NCBI GenBank assembly: GCA_031216445.1
Contig: CM062215.1
Coordinates: 2,636,001 to 2,700,000 of the forward strand
From: Lateolabrax maculatus
Lineage: Eukaryota > Chordata > Actinopteri > Acropomatiformes > Lateolabracidae
Direction: 5' to 3'
DNA length: 64,000 bases
Shown here: positions 37,546-48,766 of the stretch, piece by piece
How the letters are laid out: the number at the start of each line of letters is the position of its first letter
Position numbering within the stretch: position 1 is the first letter of the stretch
Position numbers and translations under genes: made by a program
Notes under the pieces: generated by a model
The model's input: only the letters and a program-made list of their open reading frames with translations
What the model was told of the DNA's origin: nothing
The model's database searches: none

Positions 37546-39170
37546 TCATTTTCTGTCACAAGGGGTCCAAAGAAAAATCTTAGAGGTTACAAGATGATTA
37601 ACTGGAAATAAAAGCATATATATATCTGCAATGCACATCTGGAAACTAACTAGTAAGAAGGTAAAGAGAACAAAGTTCAGTTACATAGAAACGTGTCTGG
37701 ATGAAAAACAAATGTAGTTCAGTGTGGAGCCGATGTTTTTCTTATGATTCAAAGCTACCACACCAGGGATGGATATGTAAATGTGACTGTATACAGTAGT
37801 ACAGGTGAGGTGTATGTGTATGCTGAGGCCACGTTATTGCCTCTGTTTTACTCCCACGTGAAGCCCCAGTGCATTGTGGGAGTGGGGGTGGCAGAGCACA
37901 GCCATCTGCTGCAGGATAACAGCAATGTTTTATCAAGGGAGAGAGAGAGAGGGAAACGTGGAGGAAGACAGAACCGGGAGAAAGAGAGAAGATTAAATTT
38001 CATCCAAGTCAGGACAGAAAAAAACTAAACCTCAGGAAAAAAACTTCATTTGGAAGAAATTATGCAATAAGTAGAATCGCGAGTGCAACTTTTAAACAAA
38101 TATTGAAGTTTCAGGCACAATATATTCGAGCAGACAAATACTCATCATCAGTCCACTTTCACATCTCAAAAATGATGAAACCTGTTGTTAATAACGTGTA
38201 AGTCTCTGTGATGATTGTGTGGCCATCTGTTAATTTGAACAAACCCGATTGGTCCTGACAACATTTTTTTGTGATTTCGGGGCGTTTGTCAAGCTCTGGG
38301 CTCGGGTCAGTTACAGTTATTCTCGGAGTTTAATTAATTAAGAAACGGTGCCAAGTGTCTTTGTCCGAGCGTGTTACTGGCTTCATGTAAATACACAACA
38401 AGCACGAGACACACAGAGCGAAGCCAACGCCTTCAACACTCTTGGCAAACTAATGGTCAGTAATGAATGAAATAAAGCTTTGGGTGGCAGGTCTGGCAGA
38501 GCCATTCGAGTTCAGGCAGGTCAGGTTTTAAAACCTGTTATAGTCTCAGTTTGCAGAACTCCACAGAGCATTCTGTGGCATTTGTTTTATACTCATACAA
38601 AAGCAGTAAATTGTGGCCAACATTTGCATGTTTCATGCTTGCCCGCCTTTTTTTTTTTGACTTTATTAGATGGTTTACAGTGGATATAAGGATTGGGAGG
38701 GTGAAGTACCTGACAAATACACTTAATACCTTTTTATGCTTGTGTTTGGAGTTAGGAGATTATTTTTAAAAAAGAAAGACCAGAAAAATATTTATTTTTT
38801 TAAACACAGAGACAGACAGACTGACAGAAAAAGAGCAAGATACATGGATACAGAAACACAGAGAGAGGGAGACAGAGGAGGTCCTTGGCAGAGCCTTGTA
38901 CAGCTGTTGAGTGCTGTCACACTGTTCAGAAAGGCCAGAACTATTATCTATGACTGCACACACACACACACACACACACTGCAGGGATTAAGCCAGCGAC
39001 GACACTTTGAATAGGCCTCCGTGCCGTCCGATTGGACACAGGAGGCAGTAATTCATTCCCCTTTTAGTCGTGTAAACATGTGTTCACTGAGTTTCTCATG
39101 ACAAGTAGGTGTGAAGTCCAGGCTGATGACCAGCTCCCTGCAACACGGCTACAGAAGTTTTCACACATGC
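37546..39170. other. Intergenic, no gene visible
   Basis: A purine-rich tract lies at 37937-38030 and a GA/CA-rich tract at 38806-38880. Nothing else was recognised. Confidence 0.4.
38957..38979 (+). repeat. (CA)n microsatellite
   Basis: Twenty-three bases of ca repeat, following a GA/CA-rich stretch (38806-38880). Confidence 0.85.
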
Positions 39171-39400
39171 ACTGCATGGCCAAAAGTACGTGGACACCCA
39201 TGCGTTGCACCCACGTGTGATCGTCCAACATGTTGCTCAAAATCTACGGTCTTTAATCCGCTGCTTTATCAGCCTCCACGCTTCTGGTTTCAGGCTTTCC
39301 ACCAAATGCTAGTGAGGTCCAGCGCTGATGCTGGGCGATAAGATCTGGCTCGCATTCGGCGTTCAGGTTCATCCCGAACTTTGCCACCAAACTGAGGAAA
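39171..39400 (-). pseudogene. Tc1/mariner-type transposon end with transposase remnant, minus strand
   Basis: It begins with the terminal repeat catggccaaaagtacgtgga (39174-39193), then carries on the minus strand the same C-terminal transposase region as the copy at 43235-43716: agcctccacgcttctggttt, caggctttccaccaaatgct, gtgaggtccagcgctgatgc and ctggctcgcattcggcgtt. It is cut off near 39400 before the catalytic core. Both copies carry the same end of the element in opposite orientation, so they are two insertions and not two ends of one. Confidence 0.75.
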
Positions 39401-40729
39401 CTTTTTCTTTGTTTTTTAGCACTGAAGTTCATTTTTGATCCAATGGGACACCTGGTCGTTGACTTTTACAACATCTGCGAAGACACTTGATGTCACTATG
39501 GTACGATTTGGACAAATTAAACTCAATTCGACTTGTATGAATGTGTTATCATAAAGTTTTCATAAAATTTGATTTAAGCGACTTTTAAATGCTCAACAGT
39601 CAAAACAACAATGACAATTTTACCTCAAGATACTTACCTGTGTTCAGTCTCACTCTTACAGCCTTACAACAGGAAATACTTCCCATTAAGAAAGTGCGAT
39701 GCTCTGAAAATGCTGTTTCATTATAATGAGTATAAAAAAATAAAATGCTGTTTCATTGTGACCATGAAATAAGTTTAGTTTAGTTTAATTTTGTAACTAA
39801 TTCAATATACACTCAATAAAACTACTGTACACCACTGGTGGAACTGGAACTGGTCTTTAGCTCTCACCTATAAAACAACGAGAAACTAGTACAAACCTCT
39901 ACTATAAACACGTTGACCCCTGAGAGGAAACCCAACAAGACGCGGCCTCTAATCGTGGCAGCGTCGCGTCACATCTTCCAGTTTTAGAAAACGCTGCTGT
40001 GGCAGGGAACAAAAATAAGCAAAGACGAGTTTCAGTCGCCCCGAGGCGGGACCGGACGGGTCCTTTATCCTCATAATGACTTCATATGTGTTTTCAGTCT
40101 GACCTTGTGTGACCTTGTGAACAAGCATTACATTAGGTAAGCACGTCAGCACACTAACATTGGCCAGTTAGTTGTAAACACAAAGTACAGCTGAGGCTGA
40201 TGGGTGTTCAGAGGAAACATAATTCTGACCAGATGTTGGCGCTAGATGAAAGGTCAAGGGATCAAACCCATGTTTTTACAGTTCATCCAGAGGGGGAACA
40301 TGAATGTGTGGAGCATATTTGGTACCAGAAAACCACAAATGTGAAACTTTTTTGTTTCACTCTTAACCAAAGTTTTTTTTTATTTATGTATTTTTGATCT
40401 ACTAGAAACACTCATCCTACCCTAAAATATGAAAATAATAGAAATGTGGACTAAAAGCAAGAATCATCATAACAACTGTCTCTTTAGACCTGTGCAGTAA
40501 TATACATAAAATATGAAACTTGGTTTGGTTTTTACACTGTTTCCTTTTTCATCTTTAGGTATAAAAATGTCCAACTGCCTTAATTGTGTCACAATAAAAA
40601 AAAACAAATACAAAGAGAGAAAATTATTTTCCATTTAAATCCGTGTCAAATCAATCTTTTTACAAATCAAAAAGTGGGTTTAATTGGATTCCATTAACTT
40701 TTAATCCTGAAATCTTCTTAAAACTGTGT

Positions 40730-40935
40730 TTTCCCTCTCAGAGAAGCCTGGAGCTCCCTTGTTTTGGAAATGGCCCCTTATGTGTGCGTGTTGCCTGCAC
40801 AGTTGCCTTCCTAAACGCTGGCAACAACTTGTCTATAAAGGTTTTGGGGTATTGGGTTACATTCCCCAAATATCACGCTCTCATTGTGCGATTGCATAAG
40901 AGTCACGTCATGCTCGGAGCATGATCCGCCTCAGC
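40730..40935. promoter_or_regulatory. Candidate enhancer segment with small palindromes
   Basis: A repeat-free block with CArG-like and CRE-like words (ccccaaatatc, gtcacgtcatg) and a perfect short palindrome CATGCTC-g-GAGCATG at 40909-40923. There is also a GTTGCC...GGCAAC pair with a 12-nt gap near 40802-40825. It is probably regulatory; a structured RNA is less likely. Confidence 0.3.
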
Positions 40936-43234
40936 TTTAACGTGGTGTTATTTTCAAACTAGCCTGGTCATGCCGACACGTATTTTTAAATTTAGAGCTG
41001 TCAGCGCTGCGTCACCCCCGGACTCCCTCCAGAGAGGAAAATAAAGAGGAGAACAAGCCATATTTCAGGAGGGGTTGTCGAGTTCAACAGTGTTCGACTG
41101 CTTGGTGACTGATGCTAAACTCAACCTCAAAACATCAAACTCCATTTTCTGAACGACTGATCAGGCCTGAGAGGATCCGCCGCCGCTGCTCGGTCACTTG
41201 AAATGACTACGCTGAGGCATAACCTAGAAGAAGATTCTGCAAATCTGAATGCAAACAACTGTTTAGTGGATAAGAATGGGAGGGAAAACAAGGATCTGTA
41301 CAGTATTCATCAAACAGCTTGGCAAAGGTCAAGATTTACATATAAATGCTGCGCGGCAGGCTTGATATGAGCGCATATAGCACTGATCTTTGAACAGGAT
41401 AAATGAAAAAGCATTTAATGCCAGAGCTTTAATCTTCTCAATAAGTTTGTCCTTCGTTGAGTTTGTACCATACAATGAGCATTTCTGCAGTGTGCGTCAT
41501 CATCTGGTTCAATACATCCATCGGGGATAGAAATATTCTCTCCAGCACAGGATATATTGTTCGTTTGACCTTTATTCAAGCAGAGAAGGTTGCATGCTCA
41601 TTTTTCAACGCCCACATGCCTCACATACTGTCACATACAGCCATACTGGTATTCAACCAGTAGAATTGCTTTCCTCTGCCTCCGCCGTGCACTGATTTTT
41701 CTGCATCAACCTTATGGTGCACCAGCAGCTCATTCCATCCCCCTCCAGTCGGCCTTTGCAGCCCGATGTTTCCAGGCTCTGCCGCTGACAGCTCTTGCAT
41801 GTCTGGGTGTAAAAACAGTAACTGCTGCAGATCACAGCAGGCACGCTGGGGATTAAGAAGACAGTGATACCTGCCTCCATGACATAAGCGTGAACTGTCG
41901 TCAGCGATTGACGATGTAACCGTAGATTTAGTGTGTGCCTTCCTTCTTTGGCTTATTCCACCTGTGTCCTCCTGACCTTGACACCCTTAAAAACCCTTTC
42001 TTCTCAGCGTCGCCCGCGCTGCTTTGGAGATACGTGGTTTTCAGTCCGCAGCTACGGCGATGAAGGCTCATTTTTAACTCGCTAATGCCTCCTCTTCTGT
42101 GGTTTGCTGTACGGGTTCATGCGAGGACAAGGCAGGCAGCTGGGTGCCAGATGAGAACGGTAATTAGGCCGGTATCCACCGGGCTTTGGTTACAGGTGCA
42201 GATCTGCCTGCAGGGATGAACAAAGCTGTCAATGGAAAAGATCATTCATGCTGAAACAACAGAAAGGAGGGAGGGGGAGGTTGGCTGGCTCCCGCAACAG
42301 AGAGCCAGAGCCAAGACAAGATAAATCGCTCTGAGTGGCATCGCGACAAACCGAAAGCAGCCATATAAATCATTTTCCTGGGTGCTTAAAGAGCAAAAGG
42401 AGAGGCTTTGATTTTAGCCGGAGAGCGTCTGTATAGCTGGAGCCGACGCCTGCCACACATCCCGGCCACTGAACTACCTGCTGATAGTATTTTTTAATCG
42501 CATGTGTTAAATTAAACAAGAGGGGCTTCTCATGTGAGGTTCACTCGTAGTGGAGCACAGTGCAGAAATGGTGTAGAATTGCTCCCTTGCTGAGCGTGAA
42601 AGCGTTGCTGAAGAATCTCAAAAAGGATTTAAAGAGTTTTGGCCCACAAGGAGGCTGCTGGTTCGATATTGGACCGCTGCCTGGTGGAATGCACGCTGTA
42701 GGAAATGTTACTTCACTGTCTCTTTAATGTGACTTTGCTTCTATTTTTGCTCATGTGCTCGGCTCCATATCTTCTCTGCAGTTTTTATGTTTGCAAAACA
42801 GCTTTTTAATCTCAGTGGTTTAAATCCATTTAGTGTCATAACACAAATTGGAGGAATATCCATAAAGAATTGAATGAACATGAATTTTAAGCTTTTGGTA
42901 ACAGGTTATCATAACAGTGTAGGAAAAAGAGAATATACTGTATGTGCAGTTCACTTACATGTCCTGGTCTGGTTTGATCAAGGCTCCTATATAACCTTCA
43001 TAAACAGATATCTGCATATAAACGTAGACACAAAGTACAGCTGATCCGTAGGCAATGGAGCAACAGGTTTCAGTTTGTGGTGCAAGTAGTAATGACCAAT
43101 CACCTTTGAGCAGGCTTTGGTTGCATGCAGGTGAACAATCTGTGTTGTCAAAATGTCGACGATTTAGCTTTTTAGAAAACCCATCTGCATTAATTTGCAG
43201 ATATCTGTGAAGATTAGCTGAAACGCCGTCAGAC
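40936..43234. other. Intergenic; enhancer-like patches
   Basis: No gene is visible. Low-repeat patches at about 41530-41660 (cctttattcaagcagagaag words) and 42120-42420 (ggtaattaggccgg, gataaatcgctctg words) have enhancer-like texture. Confidence 0.3.
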
Positions 43235-43716
43235 GATAGCCGATGGGTTCCAAGATTGGTTTTAACATGTCTATGCCCCCGTGCACAAAGCCAGGTCCAT
43301 ACAGAAATAGTTTTCCCAATTTGGTGTGGAAGAACTCGACTGGCCTGCACAGAGCCCTGACTCCAATCCCATTTCACACCTTTGGGGTGAACGGGAACGC
43401 CGACTGTGAGTCAGACTTTATCAACCAACATCAGTGTCAGACTTCACTAATGCTCCTGCTGCTGAAAGAGGAAAGCCTGAAACCAGAAGAGTGGAGGCTG
43501 TTATGGCAGCAGATGAATGCTCATTGTTTTTTTTCAATGACATGTTTAAGAGTAACTTAACACCAGGCTGTAAAGCAGTGAAGTTACTGTGTGTGACCAC
43601 GCCCGAGTACATTTCTACATCACTGCAGTAAGAAGTTGAACAAAATAAGATAAGTTGCTCTTTAACAATCACATACAGTCGTAATGGTCGGCTGTCCATA
43701 TACTTTTGGCCACATG
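43235..43716 (+). pseudogene. Tc1/mariner-type transposon 3' part with dead transposase
   Basis: The DNA matches the C-terminal part of fish Tc1-like transposases: cccccgtgcacaaag, then tttggtgtggaagaactcga, ctggcctgcacagagccctga, accaacatcagtgtcagact and cagaagagtggaggctgtta. It ends in the terminal repeat gtccatatacttttggccac (43695-43714). In the frame that gives APVHKA there is a stop just upstream and another soon after, and the second catalytic Asp codon (normally gac) is gtc (Val). Frameshifts break the rest. This is a non-functional remnant of cut-and-paste transposase. The 5' half and left terminal repeat are missing here. Confidence 0.8.
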
Positions 43717-43861
43717 AGAGAAGTTTCAAGGAGAAATGTCTCTCCTACAACTCATAGACATCTGAAACGTGACAAAAGGCCCCAACTAGAGAAGCTCGAC
43801 AAACACTGGTTTCATCTTTAACATTACATTGTATTTTATACATTTATCATGTGTTTTTTTA

Positions 43862-44150
43862 TGTTAAATCTTCAGTAACTAGTAACTACAGCTCTCAGAT
43901 AAATGTAGTTGAGTAGAAAGTTCAAATTTCCCCCCTGTACTATTGTAGTGTAGTAGAAGTATAAAGTCATCATAAAATGGAAATACTGAGGCAAAGTACA
44001 AGCTATATTTACTTTACAGATTAAAAAACGTGATGGGCCATTTTTCTAAATTTACAGGTACTTTGGATATACTTTTGCTAATACTATTTATAGATACTTT
44101 TACTTAATTTACATTTTAATGCAGCAATGGAGTAGTTAAAAGTTAAAAGT
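43862..44150. mobile_element. hAT-type MITE remnant
   Basis: Recognisable words are cagtaactagtaactac, tctcagataaatgtagt, gtagtgtagtagaagtataa and aaaatggaaatactgaggca, all from the CAGTGGTGG MITE family. The right part is degraded (tagatacttttacttaattt). It lies about 145 bp after the Tc1-like remnant, so two DNA transposons are clustered here. Confidence 0.65.
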
Positions 44151-47100
44151 CATCTTAAAGGCTGTTTTTTAAGACATGAGTGACTTCTGAGCTGCACCGT
44201 AGAACCAAAGACAACACTAATTGCATGTGTATATAAATTTGTAATGACTTTTATAACGTGGACGTATCACCTTTAGAAAATGACCTTTGCAGATGCTACA
44301 GTAGTGGAGGACGAGGCAGCAGCAGCCTGATTTGAGGTTTGTATGGGAAACTCCATCCTTCCATTCATCATTCATGCCTGCATCTTAAAGTGTCCACTCG
44401 CCCTTGGCGTTGTCCTGCAGCTCTCCTCGTAACACGCACCCCCACACATTACAAACGCACGCCACGTCCACCCTCAACTATTAACATTTCGACGCGTGTG
44501 CTTGCAGTTTTAGATGTATTTACATCCTTTGTTGCTCTGCAATGCACTTTGCGAGCAACCTGCTTTTTGTTAAAAGCACTTTGTCGATAAATTTGACTTC
44601 CCTCGACACTCAATACTGAGTCCATTAAGCCGCAGAGCCATGGGGCTACTCTGTACGCAAGGGCCACTGGTTCCAGTAAGGTATATCTACTGAGCTCTCA
44701 TTAGCCAGCATCATCATACGTAATTCTGGCACGTGTAATACCATTAGAGGGGATTTGGCATCTGATAGTTGAGTAATGGGATTAGCTGGGCGCTAAATCT
44801 CCAGGACCAGAACTGTAGGTCTTCCCCACTCAAAGGAAGACATAGAGACACGCAACCCAACCTGCCTTTTCCACCTGAGCGTAATGCAAGTCATCCCTTT
44901 GTCATGGCTGAATGCTGACTAATGCGTGCTGTGTTTCCTTCTACATAGCTTTTCCTTGTAGAGGACGCCGCGGGATCGTTTAAATACGGAACACATTTTT
45001 CAGACCGTCTCTCCCGGACGGCGTCCAAAGTGTCGCACTCGGTTGCTCACGTGAAAAATGACGGAAACAGTTGGAGCCAAGAATGACAAAATAGAGCGAG
45101 GAGTGGGCGTGGATGTCAGATATTTAAATTTGGGAAAGTTACTGGAATGATCAGACACAAACCCCCAGATCTGATGTCAGAAATACTGTTGCAATTCTTA
45201 ACAGTATTAATGTTCCTCATTGTTGTGATGCCTGCTGCTCTTTTAAAGAAGAAGCATTCAGGGAAATTTAGAATCAGCTTCCCCATACAGTTACAGTGAC
45301 TTTATTTACCTGCCTCGCTGCAGCCAGCAGGCTTTCACTGACCTTGGAGAAATCGCACAAAGAAACAAACAGAAGTGAGTGACGACACAAGGATGCATCA
45401 CGGAGGTTCAACAAGGCCAGAGGAAGACAGAAGCACGTGTTTTTTCGCCAACAGAATGAATGTGTGTTTAATATCGGCGGGATGATTACAACAGTGTCTT
45501 CTTCACTTGCTGACAGACGGTACATGTTACATGTTGCAAACCAGATTCCAGCGACAGATTAACAGATGAAGAATTTTGTCTGATGTAATACAATAGTTAA
45601 CACAATTAAATTGCTCTGAACATAATTAATTGACTATTTTTTAAAAGGTTTTGCATACATTTTGCCTTATTATGATCTATACAGTATATTGGAATTGAAG
45701 AAAATAAATCTATTTTCATGGCTATAATTTCTAACTAAACCAGAAAAGTCTATTGTATAACTTTAGAAATGACACACACCAGCATCTGATGATATTCATT
45801 AAGGTCTTGTGTGACATTATCCGGTAAATGTGATTAATTAAGTTGTTAATGTGCTTTTGTTCCTGTTAAAACATTTTAATTGATTGATATAATAAAGAAT
45901 TTCTCAGTTCTCAGCTTTCAACACAAATGCTAAAATCGTATCTTCAAACAAATCCTCACTGATCACCAGAATCATGACACGAGGGAGTTACGATCAAGTC
46001 TTGCAGGTGAAGTATGTTGATCGTGCAACTGAAGCAAGAGTTCGTGCAGGGTTCACCCTAAATTCCTGTAATTCAATTATTTATGACGCAAGACAAAGGA
46101 AAAAATAATCTAATCACAGAATGAATGGGTGACCGTACAGTTTTCTGATTTGTGATCAGACGAAGGATTTTTTCGGTGCGTGTGTCTAACATTTTCAGTG
46201 AGTAATCTGTGAAATTATAAACATCTCCCACATTTTCCAGGACGGAGCTGAGCTGTTCCTGCTCTTTGCAGAGATAGTTCATTTGTGACGAAAGTTCAAA
46301 CTGGTTGCCAGGGGAATAACGTCTACAGGAAGTGAACTCCTCACCTGGCCAGTGTTCAGTGCTTCGAGCTCCAACCGCTAAGCCTTGTTCATGACCGTGT
46401 GTTCTGCTGAAGATGAAGGCCAACGCTCCATTATAGAACAGGTGACTCAGCTTCCAGCTTGGCAGAGAAATCCCCTGAGACCTTTGACCTCCTAATCGTT
46501 TAGCAGCGCTTATGGTTGGAGATCTGCTCCAGGCTATTAGAGAGATTAGTGTCACGCAGATTTGGGAATGGGCCAAGCCTATATCTGTACTTCATGGTAT
46601 TCTCAGCATTTATTACTGAGCACCTAACCCATGTTGAAATCTGATATGTGACCGTGTAGTAGCACATACTGCAGCATGAGGCTATATGTAGGTGCAATAT
46701 GTGTTGACCTACATAGAGAGGCAGGCTACATGTTATGAGCATGCTGTAGATTTGAAACAGGATATATTTTATGGTTTAAACCTCATGTAACATCACTATA
46801 ATTGGCTGTGGATGCTGTTTAGGATGTCCTATATAGCTTTTCTTCACGTTTGCTGTATATTTTGGACACAGGTATGCACACGTGCTTTATAATATAAGAT
46901 CTGCTGCACACAAATGCACAAACTACAATAACATTTCACTTGCAAATACATGTGATAACAGTACGTGGTAAACATGAGGTGTTTGAACGCAGAGATCACT
47001 CTGACCGCCCCTCTTTTTCTTGCAATGGGACGATCCAGTGAGCAAAACGAGCAGCCTCCCCGAATTAAAAACAATCCCCAGCTCGTAAAGCAGGTTCGTC

Positions 47101-47639
47101 AAGTTGTCTAAAATGGGCATGCTGAAACCGGAAATGGAGTATTCTGCCTTCAAAGTAATAGATGAAGAAAAAAACCCACTGGAGATACAAATTCAAGCAT
47201 GTTTGATTAGGTAATATTTCATTATGGTGTTTTGTTTATTTCTGAAAAATAGATATGTGAGAGACATGTGTGGCCTTGCAAATCAAAAACCCATAATTTA
47301 TCATAGTACCGTGGGCAAATTAACCTGTCAGTGCTTTTTTCATCATGCCAAGATCTCCTAGAATTAGCTATCTAGCCCCTATTAAAGTAAAGTAAAATAA
47401 CGAAGGACATAAAACAAGGTTTTGGCACAGGACCCACATAAATTGACGTGGGGCAAATTCCTAAAGAAATGCAATTAATCATACAACTAAAAGAGCAATA
47501 AAACACCTGTATGCCCGCGTGATAATCCAGCCTTGCCTAATCGTGTGTAATCACTAATTTAATGATTTAACTAACAACATCATCTGTTACACCCTACAGT
47601 CTAATGAAAAAAATACTCATAAAAATAATAAAAAAAATA
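44151..47639. other. Proximal upstream flank of acvr2a
   Basis: No gene is visible. Candidate regulatory patches lie at 44590-44815 (ctctcattagccagcatcat, gataataccattagag-like words, gggattagctggg) and 44950-45130 (CpG-enriched, with E-box ctcacgtga). A near-DR1 AGACCTTTGACCT lies at 46478-46490. The 167-codon minus-strand frame at 46073-46576 has no recognisable domain. Confidence 0.35.
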
Positions 47640-48330
47640 AACAGCCAATGTGACGTTTTATTTTGAAACGCCAGACCGGAACCTCCACCCCGGAGCGCGG
47701 CCGCCTTGCCGCGGCTCGGTGACGCCATCTTGAAATCGTCCCGACCGGAGGAGGAGACGGATTTGGGAAAAACCAGCTCGTCCTAAACTCGACAGCCGCG
47801 CGGATTAACGGCCGCACCGGAAGGTTACCGCTGTCGCACGGGAGCGTTTTCCACTCGTCCGGTGGGGTCACTTCGACGGCGGGAGGCTGTTTGGCTCACT
47901 TCGGGGGAGAGGGGGCCACCGCACCGGAGGGCAGCCTCGTAAACGGTCGTTTGGAGCGGACGGAGCCGCGCTTGTGGCCGGGGCAACTACCGCGCTACCG
48001 GACGAACCGGACGCTTCCACACGGAATACAACGACACCGATACTCGTTTTGAACCCCCTCCTCCTCCTCCCGTGACCCCGGTGGCGGCTTCGGAAACGCT
48101 CGTTTCGACGCCGGGTCTGGACGTTTTGAAGCTATGCGCCGCGGCTCGTCGAGGAGAAGTTTGATCGGAGAGCGGAGTGCGCTCGATTTCCAGCCCGATG
48201 GATGTTAGCCCTGCCCGGCTGTGGCTCGGCTCCGCGCTCCGCCGGTGTGACAGTAACGGGGTGAGACGCCGACAGGCACCGGCGACCGGCGTCCCTTCAC
48301 GACGATGCTGCAGACCTGCCGAGTGCACGA
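47640..48330 (+). promoter_or_regulatory. acvr2a: CpG-island promoter of acvr2a
   Basis: CpG dinucleotides become very dense from about 47,680 to 48,330, with many cgcgg, ccgg and gcgc words, while the flanks are AT-rich and CpG-poor. It ends a few hundred bases before the acvr2a start codon. No TATA box is evident. Visible sites include a YY1 core GCCATCTTG at 47724-47732, TGACG half-CREs near 47651 and 47719, and G-rich boxes near 47903. The transcription start cannot be placed exactly; about 47,750-48,000 is a guess. This fits a broad, dispersed promoter. Confidence 0.75.
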
Positions 48331-48673
48331 CAGCCCCGGCTTGAATGCCAACAAGTCGCCCTCCGTCGCTCGTCTGTGAACCTGGAAATACCACCAACCA
48401 TCCCTCCTCTTCTTCACCACCCTCCTCTTCCTCCACGCTTTTTTTTTTTTGGGGACTAATAACGCTGGCATTACCTGGGATATTTCGGATTTTAGGCTCC
48501 ATCTTGACATTTAAACAATGTCCTTTTTGCAGAGACAGTGCTCTCAGGAGCAGCAAGACATTTGATTTGACTCAGTCGTTTTGAGATTTTGGGGTGTTTT
48601 TTTGTTTTTGTTGTTGTTTTTTTTTTTGTTTTTCAATTCTCTTCCTAGTCAGAGGATCAGATTCGGATGGAAA
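47800..48673 (+). other. acvr2a: Probable acvr2a 5' untranslated leader (start approximate)
   Basis: The leader lies between the CpG-island core and the start codon. Its first part is GC-rich; its last part (about 48426-48648) is rich in C/T and then in T, ending ctcttcctag at 48639-48648. That ending looks like a polypyrimidine tract plus 3' splice site, so the leader may be split by a small intron (possible donor GG|GTGAGA at 48260/48261). It may equally be an unspliced T-rich leader. The 5' boundary is a guess. Confidence 0.45.
48198..48565 (+). other. Cluster of upstream ORFs in the acvr2a leader
   Basis: Five ATG-initiated short frames precede the main ATG: 48198-48344 (48 codons), 48202-48264 (20 codons), 48305-48379 (24 codons), 48345-48584 (79 codons) and 48518-48565 (15 codons). 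All stop before 48674. The 48518 frame is in phase with the receptor frame but closed by TGA. If the leader is unspliced, these would be expected to reduce initiation at the receptor ATG. If the intron 48261-48648 is removed, the three at 48305, 48345 and 48518 disappear, and the two starting at 48198 and 48202 are joined to new sequence. No peptide here is recognisable. Confidence 0.4.
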
Positions 48674-48728
48674 ATGGGAGACGCCACCAAACTGGCCTTC
48701 GCCGTTTTCCTCATCTCCTGCTCTTCAG
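48674..48728 (+). CDS. acvr2a: Activin receptor type-2A, first coding exon (signal peptide)
   Basis: This exon encodes MGDATKLAFAVFLISCSS plus the first base of a Gly codon. Human ACVR2A, recalled from memory, begins MGAAAKLAFAVFLISCSSG, so 17 of 19 residues agree. The segment is a signal peptide: a short charged N-terminus (D3, K6), a hydrophobic core from L7 to I14, and a small-residue C-region. The ATG sits in a strong Kozak context (A at -3, G at +4). The exon ends TCA-G followed by gtgggt, a usable 5' splice site in phase 1. The full protein is a single-pass type II serine/threonine kinase receptor for activins, myostatin, GDF11 and some BMPs, acting at the plasma membrane with type I receptors and SMAD2/3 or SMAD1/5. 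The ligand-binding ectodomain, transmembrane helix and kinase lie on later exons outside this window. Whether this is the fish aa or ab paralogue cannot be decided from 18 codons. Confidence 0.93.
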
Positions 48729-48730
48729 GT

Positions 48731-48757
48731 GGGTGTGGAGGAGGGGTGGGGGGGGGG
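48731..48757 (+). other. G-rich block directly after the exon 1 splice donor
   Basis: Runs of 3, 2, 2, 4 and 10 G occur within 27 bases starting two bases past the 5' splice site. The tracts satisfy a loose four-tract G-quadruplex pattern if the last run is split. G-runs at this place in introns are known binding sites for hnRNP H/F and often help define the donor. Confidence 0.5.
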
Positions 48758-48766
48758 TATGCATGG

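Noticed and set aside
42640..42700. tRNA-like word ctggttcgatattgg
   Set aside because: A B-box-like word alone; no cloverleaf or A box at the right distance could be seen.
46073..46576. 167-codon minus-strand frame
   Set aside because: No recognisable domain; odd composition with no neighbouring exon signals.
47987..48556. 189-codon minus-strand frame over the acvr2a promoter
   Set aside because: It lies across the CpG island and leader, where stop codons are rare because of GC content; it overlaps the promoter and has no domain.
48581..48673. N-terminal extension of acvr2a upstream of 48674
   Set aside because: The frame is open but the first codon is TTG, not ATG, and the extension is encoded by the T-rich tract; the ATG at 48674 matches the known start of the protein.
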